Positions 10,401-19,246 of a stretch of DNA of 64,000 bases are shown here, piece by piece. The notes under the pieces are model-generated. The model did no database searches. It saw only the letters and a list, made by a program, of their open reading frames with translations, and was not told the DNA's origin. Every line of letters begins with the position of its first letter. The first letter of the stretch is position 1. Position numbers and translations under genes: made by a program. The stretch is from Roseivirga spongicola (lineage in GTDB: Bacteria; Bacteroidota; Bacteroidia; Cytophagales; Cyclobacteriaceae): assembly GCF_001592965.1 (NCBI RefSeq), contig NZ_LRPC01000001.1, positions 620,001-684,000 of the forward strand, given 5' to 3'.

Positions 10401-12475
10401 GGGTAGAAAACTTTGAACTATCTAACGGCCAACAGAAAATTACACTGGGTACTTCTCTACCAAATCATGAAGGAGAACATGTAGGAGCCATTTTTAGCAA
10501 CTTCAACCTAACCACTATTACTAGCTTATTGAACTCTGAAAAACCGCTAGCAGCTGGAATTCTTAATGGTGATGTCATTTTGGAAAATCCATTCGGAAGC
10601 TATGGTATAACGGCAGACCTAAATATTGCAGACTTAGCCACCTTGGATGTTCCGCTTGGTGAGATGAATTTAGATGCCTCAGCGGCTGGCTCAGATAAGT
10701 ACGAAGCCAAACTCACTATAATGGGAGAAAACATGCTACTAGGTTTGGTGGGAAGCTATACCGCTGCGGAAGAAGGCGGTAATTTGTCTTTAGACTTAGA
10801 CCTATCCAAGCTAGATATGTCTATCGTAGAAGCCCTTTCTAATGATGCGCTTTCAGAGTCTGAAGGAATGTTATCTGCCAATGTAGAAATTTCAGGCACT
10901 ACAACCGATCCTCAGTACAATGGAACACTGGCCTTTAATCAGGTAGGGTTTTTAGTGAATGAGCTGAATTCAACTTTCAGAATTGCCAATGAACAGCTAG
11001 AAGTAAATAACGCTGGCCTGTACCTGAACGACTTTGTGATTACAGACGGAGAAAGTAATGACTTTAGCCTAGATGGTGATATTCTTACGGAAAGTCTGAC
11101 TAACCCTAGTTTCGACCTAAAACTGGTAGCCAACAATTTTGGTGTAGTCAACTCTACTGCAGAAGATAGTGACCTATTTTATGGCGATGTAAGTCTAGAT
11201 GCTGATTTAGATATTACTGGCGATTTGGAAGTGCCTCGCGTGCGTGGTACCCTAAAGATTATTGATGGCTCCAACCTTACCTTCATTATTCCAGAATCTC
11301 AGGCCGAGTTAAAGGAAAGAGATGGCGTAGTGGTGTTTGTGAATAAAAAGAACCCAGACAATATTCTTACACGTACTAGCCAAGCCGAATCTTCTGCCTT
11401 AGCGGCATCACTTTCCGGATACGATGTAGAAACCAACTTTACCATTGGAGAAAACTCTGAGTTCAAAATAATTATCGATGAAACTACAGGCGATAATTTG
11501 TTGGTAAAAGGCAATGGCGACTTCAATCTATCGCTAGAGCCAAATGGTCGAACAAGCCTTTCTGGAAAGTATGAGGTAAGTGGAGGACATTACGAAGCCA
11601 ACCTTTTCAACCTAGTTCAAAGAAAGTTTCAGATTGTTTCTGGTAGTAGCATTTCTTGGGGTGGCGATCCATACGATGCAGATTTAGATGTTCGTGCTAT
11701 GTACGATGTAGAAACTTCCGCTGGTCCATTAATGGCCGTTAAAACTTCTGCCGAAGGCACCGCATTGGAAAGTTCATATCAAGAAAGATTACCTTTTCAG
11801 GTATACATCAATGTAGAGGGGCAGTTGCTAAGTCCGCAGATTTCTTTCAGTTTAGATATGCCTGAAGACGACCGAGGAGCCCTCAGTGGTTCGGTTTACT
11901 CGCAAGTACAACAGCTTAACAACCAAGAAGAGGAGTTGAACAAACAGGTATTCTCCTTGCTGGTGCTCAATCGGTTTTTCCCAAGTTCAGGAAGTGATGG
12001 AAGTAATGGTGGGCCAGCCTCTTTAGCCATGGACAACGTTAACAAAGTACTGAGCAGCCAGCTCAACACCTATTCAGACAAGGTGTTTGGAAGTGCCGTA
12101 GATGTTGGCTTCGACCTAAACAGCAGAAGTGATAGTACCGGAGCGCCAGCTCAAACTCAGCTAGGAATAACGGCCAGAAAACAGCTATTCAATGAGCGCT
12201 TAATTGTTCAGGTAGGTAGCGAAGTAGATGTGGCCGGAACGCAAAACGCTTCTCAGAGCACACCAATAATTGGAAACATTAGCTTGGAATATCTGCTGAC
12301 TGAAGATAAAAGACTCCGCCTAAAAGGTTTTAGTAAAAACCAATATGAAGGCGTAATAGATGGCCAACTTACTGTTTCGGGCATTGCTATAATATTCACT
12401 CGCGAGTTCAATAAGTTTAAAGAGCTTTGGGCCAAGCAGGTAAAAGAAGAAGTAGAAAAGGGAGGTAACAAATGA
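7463..12475 (+). CDS. tamB: TamB: inner-membrane translocation/assembly module, DUF490 family
   Basis: 1670 residues. TamB proteins are anchored in the inner membrane by one N-terminal helix and span the periplasm as a long beta-groove. They work with a TamA-type barrel in outer-membrane biogenesis and phospholipid traffic. Here the single TM is at ~13-34, the middle consists of repetitive amphipathic beta segments (AsmA-like), and the C-terminal ~450 residues match the TamB/DUF490 domain (GLRG-like RGTLKIIDG, then SGKYEVSGGHYEANLF). The start codon is TTG at 7463, because an in-frame TAG lies immediately upstream (7460-7462) and no ATG precedes the TM. The stop overlaps the next ATG as ATGA, so the two are translationally coupled to the TamL gene. 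Confidence 0.93.
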   Translation: MKLHLKKLIKYRALRILIRVIIGLLLFFALLVLFIRSPWGQGIIVDKAVSFVEDKTGTNVDIDKLYLTFSGNLSLKGLYLEDQNQDTLLYSQALEVAVGLLPLIKGDEINIKKVDWNGLKARVIRPEASESFNYQFLIDAFASPANSTVTDTTPTTAPEINIGNVYFNNFDLIYADEPQGMLAKLKLGSLALEVETLDLDKFIFEVDELSISNTRVNYELNKKAQVTQATEESNEAMQLPQLAVGLLNLENVRLNYKSLADFTEAELDLEELILELPLADLNTQKIVLDELTLNNSKVVYRQTAAQADQSEAQATATSTQPTAFEWPDWNVEAKNISLANNVLTLQTANTYLESGVFNPEWIDLQGLIFKAGDISLKPDEANFELNNLAFKERSGLMLQSFAFDLSVDESELLLEDLAFVTPKNSLSGNIVLGYTSINQLINSPELANLDLYLNRLKLDPTEFSAFSPALAKNEYLQKLSNKELIGSLAIAGKVSDLSIDKFSLVWGDSTDINFVGRIQHLTDTDLLKASLQNIDIRSARKDIVQFIEEDSLGLELPKQLRLQGNATASLNSANADLRLNTSLGNISVNGDFSQSEPLAFKADLSAENLQLRTLLQNDQLDTLSFAMKIEGSGTELSDLDAKLSTSFERLTYNGYDFSNLEISGALENGEGDVKLAFKDENLDMTMLTQLALDSVSPKVNTKLTVKGADLFRMGLTQANIRTAFELKASYVGNEANFDIEAGLNDGVAIYNQEAYNFGGFSMKAKSAQDTLNVYIQSNTIDSKITANRSLNEIIPVFQRELEYYLNQPETVSTDSIDNNTVLNMDMVIRQTPIISEVFLQKLDRMDSISLDLNFNEQDHTITAELLAPYIQYQGSALDSLQLKLNGKNNRLDFLLSWAGVSAGSIEIDETMLKGYIDDGFVDSRLTVKENQSTLLNVGSEVRINSDTLQFTIAPDTLVFDSKEWQILDGNRISYAIEYLRVENFELSNGQQKITLGTSLPNHEGEHVGAIFSNFNLTTITSLLNSEKPLAAGILNGDVILENPFGSYGITADLNIADLATLDVPLGEMNLDASAAGSDKYEAKLTIMGENMLLGLVGSYTAAEEGGNLSLDLDLSKLDMSIVEALSNDALSESEGMLSANVEISGTTTDPQYNGTLAFNQVGFLVNELNSTFRIANEQLEVNNAGLYLNDFVITDGESNDFSLDGDILTESLTNPSFDLKLVANNFGVVNSTAEDSDLFYGDVSLDADLDITGDLEVPRVRGTLKIIDGSNLTFIIPESQAELKERDGVVVFVNKKNPDNILTRTSQAESSALAASLSGYDVETNFTIGENSEFKIIIDETTGDNLLVKGNGDFNLSLEPNGRTSLSGKYEVSGGHYEANLFNLVQRKFQIVSGSSISWGGDPYDADLDVRAMYDVETSAGPLMAVKTSAEGTALESSYQERLPFQVYINVEGQLLSPQISFSLDMPEDDRGALSGSVYSQVQQLNNQEEELNKQVFSLLVLNRFFPSSGSDGSNGGPASLAMDNVNKVLSSQLNTYSDKVFGSAVDVGFDLNSRSDSTGAPAQTQLGITARKQLFNERLIVQVGSEVDVAGTQNASQSTPIIGNISLEYLLTEDKRLRLKGFSKNQYEGVIDGQLTVSGIAIIFTREFNKFKELWAKQVKEEVEKGGNK

Positions 12476-14742
12476 AACTAAAAGCTACCATTGGTTTACT
12501 TATTGCCCTTACGTTCATCAGTTCTTGTAGTGTTAGGCGCTTTGTACCAGAAGACAAATACTTGCTACGCTCGGCCAGTGTTAGCATGGAGTCAGAAGAA
12601 AAGCGTGGCGATTTAGGTGAGGTATCAAGTGAACTAAATGCTGTTCTCAAACCTCAGCCCAACTCCGTTTTTCTAGGCATGAGATTAGGGCTACTTTACC
12701 ATTATAAAGCACAGCGCGAAAAACCCGGGTTCATCATCAGATACCTGAATAAGAAGTTTGGAGAAGAGCCCGTTTACCTTTCCGATCTGGATTCTGCCAG
12801 AATTATAGAGCTACTAGACAATCGCTTGGAAAATAATGGCTTCTTCCACTCCAACGTTTCATCCAAAACAAAGATTAAAAGGCATTTAGCCTCTGTTAAC
12901 TTCAAAGCAGAGTTAGGAAAGCCCTACGAGCTAGCAACATATCAGCTAGACAGCACCAAAGGCAGCGTCTTCGTTGAAATAGATTCAACCTTAAGCGAGA
13001 CTCTTTTACCTGAAGAAGCAAGGTTTAACCTAGACCTGTTAAAGGCGGAAAGGCAGAGAATTGATAAGCGACTGAAGTCTAGAGGCTACTATAACTTTAA
13101 TGAAGACTTTCTGATTTTTGAAGCAGATACTAACCAGTATGACAACCGAAAATTCGATCTGTTTCTAAGACTGAAAAATGATGTACCTAGAAAATCACTT
13201 TTACCTTACACTTTAGAAGAAATCAATGTTTTTCCCGACTACTCTCTGAATCAGGAAAAGACAGAAAATGACACTATCACTCTAAACGGCATCAATTTTA
13301 TTCAGAACCCAGTGTTTTTTAAGCCAAAGAGAATGGAGCCTTATATTTTGTTGCATAAGGGCCAAACCTATAATCCTGACACCTCCAGACTTACCAGCAG
13401 CAGACTTTCTTCCATTGGTGCCTATCGTTTTGTAAACATCCGCTACGAAAGCATTAACCCTAATGACACTACCAGCGATACGTTAAAACTTAAGGCAAAC
13501 ATATTTCTGTCTCCGCTAAAGAAGAGGTCGGTGCGAGCAGAGCTTCAGGCGGTAACTAAGTCGAACGGATTTGCTGGCCCAGCTATGGCTTTGGTCTACA
13601 GTAACAGGAACCTATTTAAAGGTGGAGAAACCTTCAACCTTACGGGGAATTTGGGCTACGAGGTTCAGCTTGGTTCTGGAGGAACTACAACCGGCCTGAG
13701 CAGCACACAATTTGGTTTCAAAGCCGGACTTATCGTTCCAAGACTTTTATTACCGTTTAATATAAATGATAGGTATTTATATTCTGTCCCTAAAACAAAC
13801 ATGAGTGTCGGATTCGACTTTTTCGACAGAAGTGAACTTTATAGCCTTAGGTCGCTGAATCTTCGATTTGGCTATAACTGGAGAAAAAACAGGGCAGTAT
13901 ATCACGAGGTTAACCCGATCAGTGTAGACTATGTGAATACGTCTAATGTTTCTCCTGAATTTCAAGAGATCTTAGATCAGAATAGGTTTCTCCAAAGCAG
14001 CTTTCAAAAACAGCTGATAGCTGGTGTTACTTATACTTTTGTTTGGAATCAGCTCGCTCTTGCAGATAAACGAAACCCTATTTTGCTAGTGGCCAATGTA
14101 GATATTGCAGGCTCTGGGTTAGATCTGCTCAGCAACAAAACTAATGATGAGGGCAAGGAGACTCTTTTTGGTACAGCATACGCCCAATATGCTAAAGCCG
14201 ATTTTAACTTTGTATATAATTATAGATTGAGTAGCTCTCAGCGAATAGTAGCTAGGCTATTTGGCGGTTATGGTTTGCCATATGGAAACTCGGAAACATT
14301 ACCTTTCGCTAGGCAATTCTTTTCTGGTGGACCGTCTAGTGTTCGTGCCTTCAGAACCAGATCGCTTGGGCCAGGAACTTATAATCCTTCAGATGCCGAC
14401 CAGGGCTCATTCTTCGACAGGTCTGGAGACATTCGTTTGGAGGCCAATATTGAATACCGTTTCCCTATTTATTCCTTCTTAAAAGGAGCCTTGTTTGCCG
14501 ATGCTGGTAATGTTTGGCTCACCAAGGAGAACTCTGACCTGCCTGGAGGAAAATTTAGCTCAGACTTTATGAATGAGCTAGGAGTTGGAGTTGGTGCAGG
14601 TATGCGAGTAGATATTCAAAACTTTGTAATCCGATTCGACCTTGCTACTCCGCTAAACAAGCCTTATTTGCCTAGAGGAGAGCGATTCTCTGCAGACTTT
14701 AAGGAGTTCTTGTTCAACTTCGCAATCGGTTATCCTTTCTAG
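12472..14742 (+). CDS. tamL: TamL: lipidated BamA/TamA-family outer-membrane barrel
   Basis: 756 residues. The signal peptide ends in the lipobox FISSC (C19), so this is an Omp85 barrel carrying an N-terminal lipid anchor. That is the Bacteroidota-specific form called TamL rather than TamA. POTRA-like segments occupy roughly residues 30-400. The C-terminal ~380 residues form the Omp85 barrel, with the signature region FSGGPSSVRAFRTRSLGPG (the L6-type G-S-V/R-A-F motif) and a terminal strand ending in Phe (FAIGYPF). It overlaps tamB by 4 nt. The pair probably makes a trans-envelope complex. recX follows after 40 nt. Confidence 0.92.
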   Translation: MKLKATIGLLIALTFISSCSVRRFVPEDKYLLRSASVSMESEEKRGDLGEVSSELNAVLKPQPNSVFLGMRLGLLYHYKAQREKPGFIIRYLNKKFGEEPVYLSDLDSARIIELLDNRLENNGFFHSNVSSKTKIKRHLASVNFKAELGKPYELATYQLDSTKGSVFVEIDSTLSETLLPEEARFNLDLLKAERQRIDKRLKSRGYYNFNEDFLIFEADTNQYDNRKFDLFLRLKNDVPRKSLLPYTLEEINVFPDYSLNQEKTENDTITLNGINFIQNPVFFKPKRMEPYILLHKGQTYNPDTSRLTSSRLSSIGAYRFVNIRYESINPNDTTSDTLKLKANIFLSPLKKRSVRAELQAVTKSNGFAGPAMALVYSNRNLFKGGETFNLTGNLGYEVQLGSGGTTTGLSSTQFGFKAGLIVPRLLLPFNINDRYLYSVPKTNMSVGFDFFDRSELYSLRSLNLRFGYNWRKNRAVYHEVNPISVDYVNTSNVSPEFQEILDQNRFLQSSFQKQLIAGVTYTFVWNQLALADKRNPILLVANVDIAGSGLDLLSNKTNDEGKETLFGTAYAQYAKADFNFVYNYRLSSSQRIVARLFGGYGLPYGNSETLPFARQFFSGGPSSVRAFRTRSLGPGTYNPSDADQGSFFDRSGDIRLEANIEYRFPIYSFLKGALFADAGNVWLTKENSDLPGGKFSSDFMNELGVGVGAGMRVDIQNFVIRFDLATPLNKPYLPRGERFSADFKEFLFNFAIGYPF

Positions 14743-14782
14743 CTAGAGTCTTCTAATTGCTGCGAATTCGTAATTTCACCCA

Positions 14783-15277
14783 ATGTTTGATTCCGATAGG
14801 CAAAAACCTAAAAAGACATACGATCGAAAAACAGCCAAGCTCAAGGCCGCAGATTTTTGTGCCTATCAGGAAAGATCTCAACAGCAAGTTCGCGATAAAC
14901 TCTATGATTATGGTTTGCACTTCGATGAAGTGGAAGAAATACTCACAGAGCTCATTATGGAGGGCTTCATTAATGAAGAGCGATTTGCTAGAGCCTTTAT
15001 TGGTGGTAAGTTTAGAATGAAAAAGTGGGGAAAGCAGAAGATTCTCCAAAGCCTAAGGCCTCATAAAATCTCCGAATACTGTATTAGAAAAGGCATGGAA
15101 GAGATAGATCCTGAAGACTATTGGCAGGCACTGCTAGAACATACGGAAAAAAAGTACGCCCAGCTCAGCGGCAACTCTCCGTACATTATAAAAGGCAAGC
15201 TGACCCAACATTTATATGCCAAGGGCTTTGAGTCCGACCTCATTCGCGAAGCAGTTGAACAAATCGTTAAGGATTAG
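14783..15277 (+). CDS. recX: RecX regulatory protein
   Basis: 164 residues, typical for RecX, which binds RecA filaments and modulates recombination. The sequence shows the all-helical tandem three-helix repeats: a first repeat with YDYGLHFDEVEEILTELIME and FINEERFARAFIGGK, then KWGKQKILQSLRPHKIS, and a last repeat with LTQHLYAKGFESDLIREAV. The ATG at 14783 gives MFDSDRQKPKKTYDRK, a lysine-rich leader usual in Bacteroidota RecX. recA is not in the window. The gene lies 40 nt after tamL and may share its transcript. Confidence 0.9.
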   Translation: MFDSDRQKPKKTYDRKTAKLKAADFCAYQERSQQQVRDKLYDYGLHFDEVEEILTELIMEGFINEERFARAFIGGKFRMKKWGKQKILQSLRPHKISEYCIRKGMEEIDPEDYWQALLEHTEKKYAQLSGNSPYIIKGKLTQHLYAKGFESDLIREAVEQIVKD

Positions 15278-15308
15278 TTTCTCCCGCTGAACGAACACTG
15301 CTTTGTAT

Positions 15309-15316
15309 TAGATTTG
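15309..15316 (+). promoter_or_regulatory. candidate -7 element for the GH97 gene
   Basis: TAGATTTG matches TAnnTTTG and lies 18 nt before the ATG at 15335. A clear -33 element is not visible. Confidence 0.3.
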
Positions 15317-15334
15317 ACGTCAAATTGACTAGTC

Positions 15335-17395
15335 ATGAAGAAAGCTTTTCTTTTACTTCTACCGTTGTTAATGTTTTCATGTGGGGGCGAAAAGTTCTCC
15401 ATAACACTCACTTCTCCAAAAGAGGTTGTTTCCGTTCAGCTTTTTGAAAACTCAGAAAGTCAACTGGCCTACATCATGAATTTTCAAGGCAATCCGGTTT
15501 TACTGGAAAGCACTTTAGGCCTTGAACTTAGGGAATATGGTTTGTTGGGAAAAGAGATGGAGCTGCTCAGAGTAGACAGCACAAGAAATACCAGACCATG
15601 GAACCCACTTTGGGGTGAAGACGGAATTATAATTGATGACCATAAGGCCTATACCTTCTACTTCCGTAGCAAGAAAAACGACCTTTTAATGAATGTTCAT
15701 TTCAAGCTTTTTGCTGATGGCATGGGCTTCAAATACGAATTTCCTCCACAAGAAGGAGTAGATGAATTAATAATAGATGATGAGTTCAGTCAGTTCAAAC
15801 TCACAGGTGACCATACGGCTTGGTGGATTCCTGCAGATTACGACAGCTACGAGCACCTTTACAAAACCACCAAAGTAAGCGAAATTGACTCTTCTTTGGT
15901 AGACAGCAGTTTGCTAGCCGCCTCTACCATAATGGAAAGGCATGCTGTGAATACACCGCTTACTATGCAAACCGCTAGCGGTTTGCACATCAGTATTCAC
16001 GAGGCTTCATTAACCAATTATTCTGAAATGACCCTCCGGGTTGAAGACGATAAGAGAACTTTGACCAGTTCTTTAGTACCCTCCCAATTAAACGGATGGA
16101 AGGCGAAAGTAAACGCACCTTTTTCAACCCCATGGAGAACAGTTCAGGTAGCTGAAAAAGCTGGAGGCCTAATTGAATCTAAGCTGATTGTAAACCTAAA
16201 TGAGCCCAACAAACTAGAGAATACCGACTGGATAAAGCCTGGTAAATACATAGGTATTTGGTGGGAAATGCACCTACAAACTTCTTCTTGGGACATGGCC
16301 AGTGGCAAGCATGGTGCTACCACAGAAAAAGCTAAGAGGTACATAGATTTTGCTGCCAAACATGGCTTCGATGGTGTTTTAGTAGAAGGTTGGAATACTG
16401 GCTGGGAACGCTGGATAGGCTTTCCTGACAGAGAAGGAGTATTTGATTTTGTAACACCATACCCCGACTACAATCTAGAAGAGGTAGTAGCTTATGGTAA
16501 GCAAAAGGGAGTAGAAATTATTATGCACCACGAAACATCTGCCGCACCTAGAACTTACGAACAACAATTAGACACCGCTTATGCATTGATGCAAAACCTT
16601 GGCATCCATGCAGTGAAAACAGGATATGTCGGGCCAATTATTCCCGAAGGCGAATACCATCACGGCCAGTGGATGGTGAATCATTATAGAAAAGTGCTTT
16701 CAAAAGCAGCTCAATCTGAGGTAATGGTTTTTGCGCATGAGCCAATTAAAGCCACTGGCTTAAGAAGAACTTACCCAAACATGATGGCCAGAGAAGGACT
16801 CAGAGGCTCGGAGTTTAATTCCCCTTGGGGTGGAGGCAATCCGCCAGAGCATCTCACCATTGTACCTTTTACCAGAATGCTCGGTGGCCCTATAGACTAT
16901 ACACCAGGCCTATTTAAGCTGAACTTGAATGAATACAAAGAGGGGGCTTATGTGCCCACCACTTTGGCTCATCAATTGGCCGAATACGTAGTAGTATACA
17001 GTCCTGTACAAATGGCCCCCGACCTGATTGAACACTACGAGGGAGAGGCTGCCTTTCAGTTTATAAAAGATGTACCCACCGATTGGGATGCCTCCAAAGT
17101 GCTGGCTGCTGAAATTGGCGAATATATAGTGATGGCCAGGCTAGGCAAAAATGAGTTCGATTGGTACTTGGGTGGCCTAACAGATGAGAATGCCAGAGAA
17201 CTGGAAGTTAGTCTAGACTTTTTGCAAAATGGAGCTCAATACGAAGCTCAGATTTATAAAGATGCTGCTGATGCAGATTTTGAGACCAATCAGGCAGCAT
17301 ATGAGATTGAAAAGCGGATAGTGACTAAAAAAGACAAGCTAACGCTGAAAATGGCCCGAGGTGGAGGCGTTGCTGTAAGGTTTAAGGCGCTGTAG
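15335..17395 (+). CDS. glycoside hydrolase family 97 lipoprotein (alpha-glycosidase)
   Basis: 686 residues, the family size. The lipobox MFSC gives lipidated C16. Residues ~20-280 form the GH97 N-terminal beta-sandwich, ~285-560 the catalytic TIM barrel, and the rest the C-terminal beta domain. Family landmarks include WWEMHLQTSSW, GFDGVLVEGWNTGWERW, MHHETSAAPRTYEQQ, IHAVKTGYVG and MMAREGLRGSEFNSP. The MHHET and KTGYVG segments resemble the inverting, SusB-like branch (alpha-glucosidase) more than the retaining alpha-galactosidase branch, but this is from memory of the family. No susC/susD or other sugar-use genes are adjacent, so the substrate is open. Confidence 0.88.
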   Translation: MKKAFLLLLPLLMFSCGGEKFSITLTSPKEVVSVQLFENSESQLAYIMNFQGNPVLLESTLGLELREYGLLGKEMELLRVDSTRNTRPWNPLWGEDGIIIDDHKAYTFYFRSKKNDLLMNVHFKLFADGMGFKYEFPPQEGVDELIIDDEFSQFKLTGDHTAWWIPADYDSYEHLYKTTKVSEIDSSLVDSSLLAASTIMERHAVNTPLTMQTASGLHISIHEASLTNYSEMTLRVEDDKRTLTSSLVPSQLNGWKAKVNAPFSTPWRTVQVAEKAGGLIESKLIVNLNEPNKLENTDWIKPGKYIGIWWEMHLQTSSWDMASGKHGATTEKAKRYIDFAAKHGFDGVLVEGWNTGWERWIGFPDREGVFDFVTPYPDYNLEEVVAYGKQKGVEIIMHHETSAAPRTYEQQLDTAYALMQNLGIHAVKTGYVGPIIPEGEYHHGQWMVNHYRKVLSKAAQSEVMVFAHEPIKATGLRRTYPNMMAREGLRGSEFNSPWGGGNPPEHLTIVPFTRMLGGPIDYTPGLFKLNLNEYKEGAYVPTTLAHQLAEYVVVYSPVQMAPDLIEHYEGEAAFQFIKDVPTDWDASKVLAAEIGEYIVMARLGKNEFDWYLGGLTDENARELEVSLDFLQNGAQYEAQIYKDAADADFETNQAAYEIEKRIVTKKDKLTLKMARGGGVAVRFKAL

Positions 17396-17454
17396 AACAG
17401 ACAACCATTCCTATGCATGTGTTTTGATTAATTTGTTGATAATAGAAAGAGGTT

Positions 17455-17593
17455 TCGGTCACAGTCATGCTGAGGCCCCGAAGTATCGGGGGAAGCATCT
17501 TATCAAGCTGCGCAAGGGAAATTCGTAGTCTGTTTCAGTGGTTATAATACTAGATAGGATTCTTCTCTTCGTTCAGAATGACTTAGACGTTGC
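17455..17593. repeat. MITE-like intergenic repeat, copy 1
   Basis: About 140 bp. It contains GTCATGCTGAG near the left end and TTCAGAATGAC near the right end (imperfect terminal inverted repeats), an internal hairpin CCCCGA-AGTA-TCGGGG, and the conserved words GGAAGCATCTTAT and GGATTCTTCTC. The same words recur at 19061-19180 and 19336-19450. Nothing convincing is coded here; the plus-strand reading frame across it is an accident of the repeat. Confidence 0.8.
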
Positions 17594-17690
17594 TGCCTCA
17601 CCAGTCACAGAACCTATCCTTGTCTTCGTTAGAGCTTTGCCAAAAGTAGGAGACGGAAACCCGGTTTACTTGGTGACTTTGAGAAATAGC

Positions 17691-18881
17691 TTAAAAAGCC
17701 CTTTTTCTAGTTCCTCCAAGCCCTTTTTGCCAAAGATAAACGTAGCGTACAGTGAGCATAATCATCATAGGAATAAGTGCAGTGTTGTAAACCTGCAACT
17801 TACCAATCCATACGAATGTCATAGCGATAAGTAAGATCACTAGAAAACGAGCATATACCATCAACCATTTCTTAGGCTCCTTTTTCACCATAAAAAAGGC
17901 AATAATGAGGTTAGGAGCGAAAGCCCAAAGTACATTCAAGTTGTTGATGGTGGTAGTATGATGAGTAGCCACCCATAGGAGTAAAACAATAAGGCCTATG
18001 AGTCCTGTGATAAAGAACAAGGTGAAATCGAGCCAGCGAGATCGCTTCTTGGTAAGCCAATCTTTAACCGTCAGAATAATGACAATCAAGGCTATTACAG
18101 AGAACAGCAAAGTCGGGCTTAACTTCTCTTGTTTTTGCTCATAATAATCAGATTCGAATAGTTGCTTGGTTGCTTTAATGGCTGGCACCTGTTGCCCGTT
18201 GCGCTTTATGGTAGCGTGGTTATATCCAGAAAGCACATAATCTGGCAAGTACATTCTAGCTTCTACATCAGCTTTTCTGTCCACCACGTTGCCAAGACCA
18301 ATGTCAATGCCAAGATCCATCCAGGGGTGGTTGAATGAGTTTTCATCGACCAAATCTCTGTAAGTAGCCTCTTCTGTAATGTGATCATCATTGAAAACAA
18401 GCCTATCTCCCAAAACACTTTTTGGAATATCTCTGAGCTTAGTAGCACAGTTATCGAAGAACTGATCGTATAGATAGAGTCTATTCTGAGGTAGAATATT
18501 GTTTTCTAGAAACTCAAAAATGGCCTGTTTTTCTTCTAGGTTAATGTTCAGTACTTGCTCTGTTACCCAACGGTTTTGGCTTCTGTAGTTATCGAAAAAG
18601 CGGATGAATTCGTAGGCAGCAACCATGTACTGTTGCGTGCCAGCAGCAAAGCGTAGATAAAAACCACTTTCTGTAGTGTCGAAAATTCCGTAGTTATAGG
18701 CCTTGTCTAAGTTCAGTGCAGGGTCTTTCACTCTCAAGGCACTATGGCCGAAGCAATCTACCAGAGTAGGCCCCGGCCCCACGGTGATTAAACTTACCTC
18801 TGCATCTTCTGAAAGTTGTGCAAATTGTGCCGACAGGTTCAAGCTAAAAATTAGGCCAAGCAGTAGTAAGTTGAGCTTCAT
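17691..18881 (-). CDS. DUF4105 membrane protein (Lnb-like N-terminal domain)
   Basis: 396 residues. A signal peptide (cleavage after ~LSAQ, residue 19) precedes a periplasmic DUF4105 domain at ~25-240. This domain carries the conserved H46 in DCFGHSALRV and C145 in FDNCATKLRD, a Cys/His pair suited to acyl or peptide transfer. The C-terminal third has about five TM segments and a basic tail. In Bacteroides the DUF4105 family has been linked to lipoprotein N-acylation (Lnb); I recall this rather than see it, and apply it only as a possibility. The many lipoproteins in the window would be natural substrates. The gene stands alone between repeat-rich intergenic regions. Confidence 0.8.
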   Translation of the reverse strand: MKLNLLLLGLIFSLNLSAQFAQLSEDAEVSLITVGPGPTLVDCFGHSALRVKDPALNLDKAYNYGIFDTTESGFYLRFAAGTQQYMVAAYEFIRFFDNYRSQNRWVTEQVLNINLEEKQAIFEFLENNILPQNRLYLYDQFFDNCATKLRDIPKSVLGDRLVFNDDHITEEATYRDLVDENSFNHPWMDLGIDIGLGNVVDRKADVEARMYLPDYVLSGYNHATIKRNGQQVPAIKATKQLFESDYYEQKQEKLSPTLLFSVIALIVIILTVKDWLTKKRSRWLDFTLFFITGLIGLIVLLLWVATHHTTTINNLNVLWAFAPNLIIAFFMVKKEPKKWLMVYARFLVILLIAMTFVWIGKLQVYNTALIPMMIMLTVRYVYLWQKGLGGTRKRAF

Positions 18882-18915
18882 AGATTAAAACTATTTCTTT
18901 TCCAGATTAAAGCTG

Positions 18916-18923
18916 CAAATATA
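18916..18923 (-). promoter_or_regulatory. candidate -7 element for the DUF4105 gene
   Basis: Reads TATATTTG on the minus strand (TAnnTTTG), about 35 nt before the ATG. The -33 region is not convincing. Confidence 0.4.
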
Positions 18924-18973
18924 CGACTCAATTTTGCTCTTCCCCTTTTTCACGAATAAGCATAACTCGCCCT

Positions 18974-19181
18974 TGTTGGTGTTATCAACAAGTATTCGGA
19001 GACACATTTGAATACGTTTGTTGGTCACAAGATGAACAAAGGCAGTGCGACAATGTAGCTTCGGTTACCGTCATGCTGAGGCCCAGAAGTATCGGGGGAA
19101 GCATCTTATTCAACCATGTACGATGTATTTCTTCTGCTTGGATAGGATTCTTCTCTGCGTTCAGAATGACTTAGACGTTGC
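18974..19181. repeat. long intergenic repeat, unit A (contains MITE-like copy 2)
   Basis: It starts with TGGTGTTATCAACAAG and TTCGGAGACA, continues through TTTGTTGGTCACAAGATGAAC, and then contains a MITE-like core from 19061 to 19180 (GTCATGCTGAG ... TTCAGAATGAC). It is a direct repeat of unit B at 19247-19457, with ~65 bp of unrelated sequence between. Its core hairpin has one mismatch (CCCAGA/TCGGGG). Confidence 0.8.
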
Positions 19182-19246
19182 AACATCAGGTTCAAGGTTT
19201 TTTTATGTTATTTCACTGAACCGTATGTGATCAATTTCTAGCTCTT

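Noticed and set aside
17538-17834. 98-codon plus-strand frame
   Set aside because: It runs through the MITE-like repeat and then antisense to the end of the DUF4105 gene; the translation has no family features, and the same opening words recur in frames at 19045 and 19398 because of the repeats.
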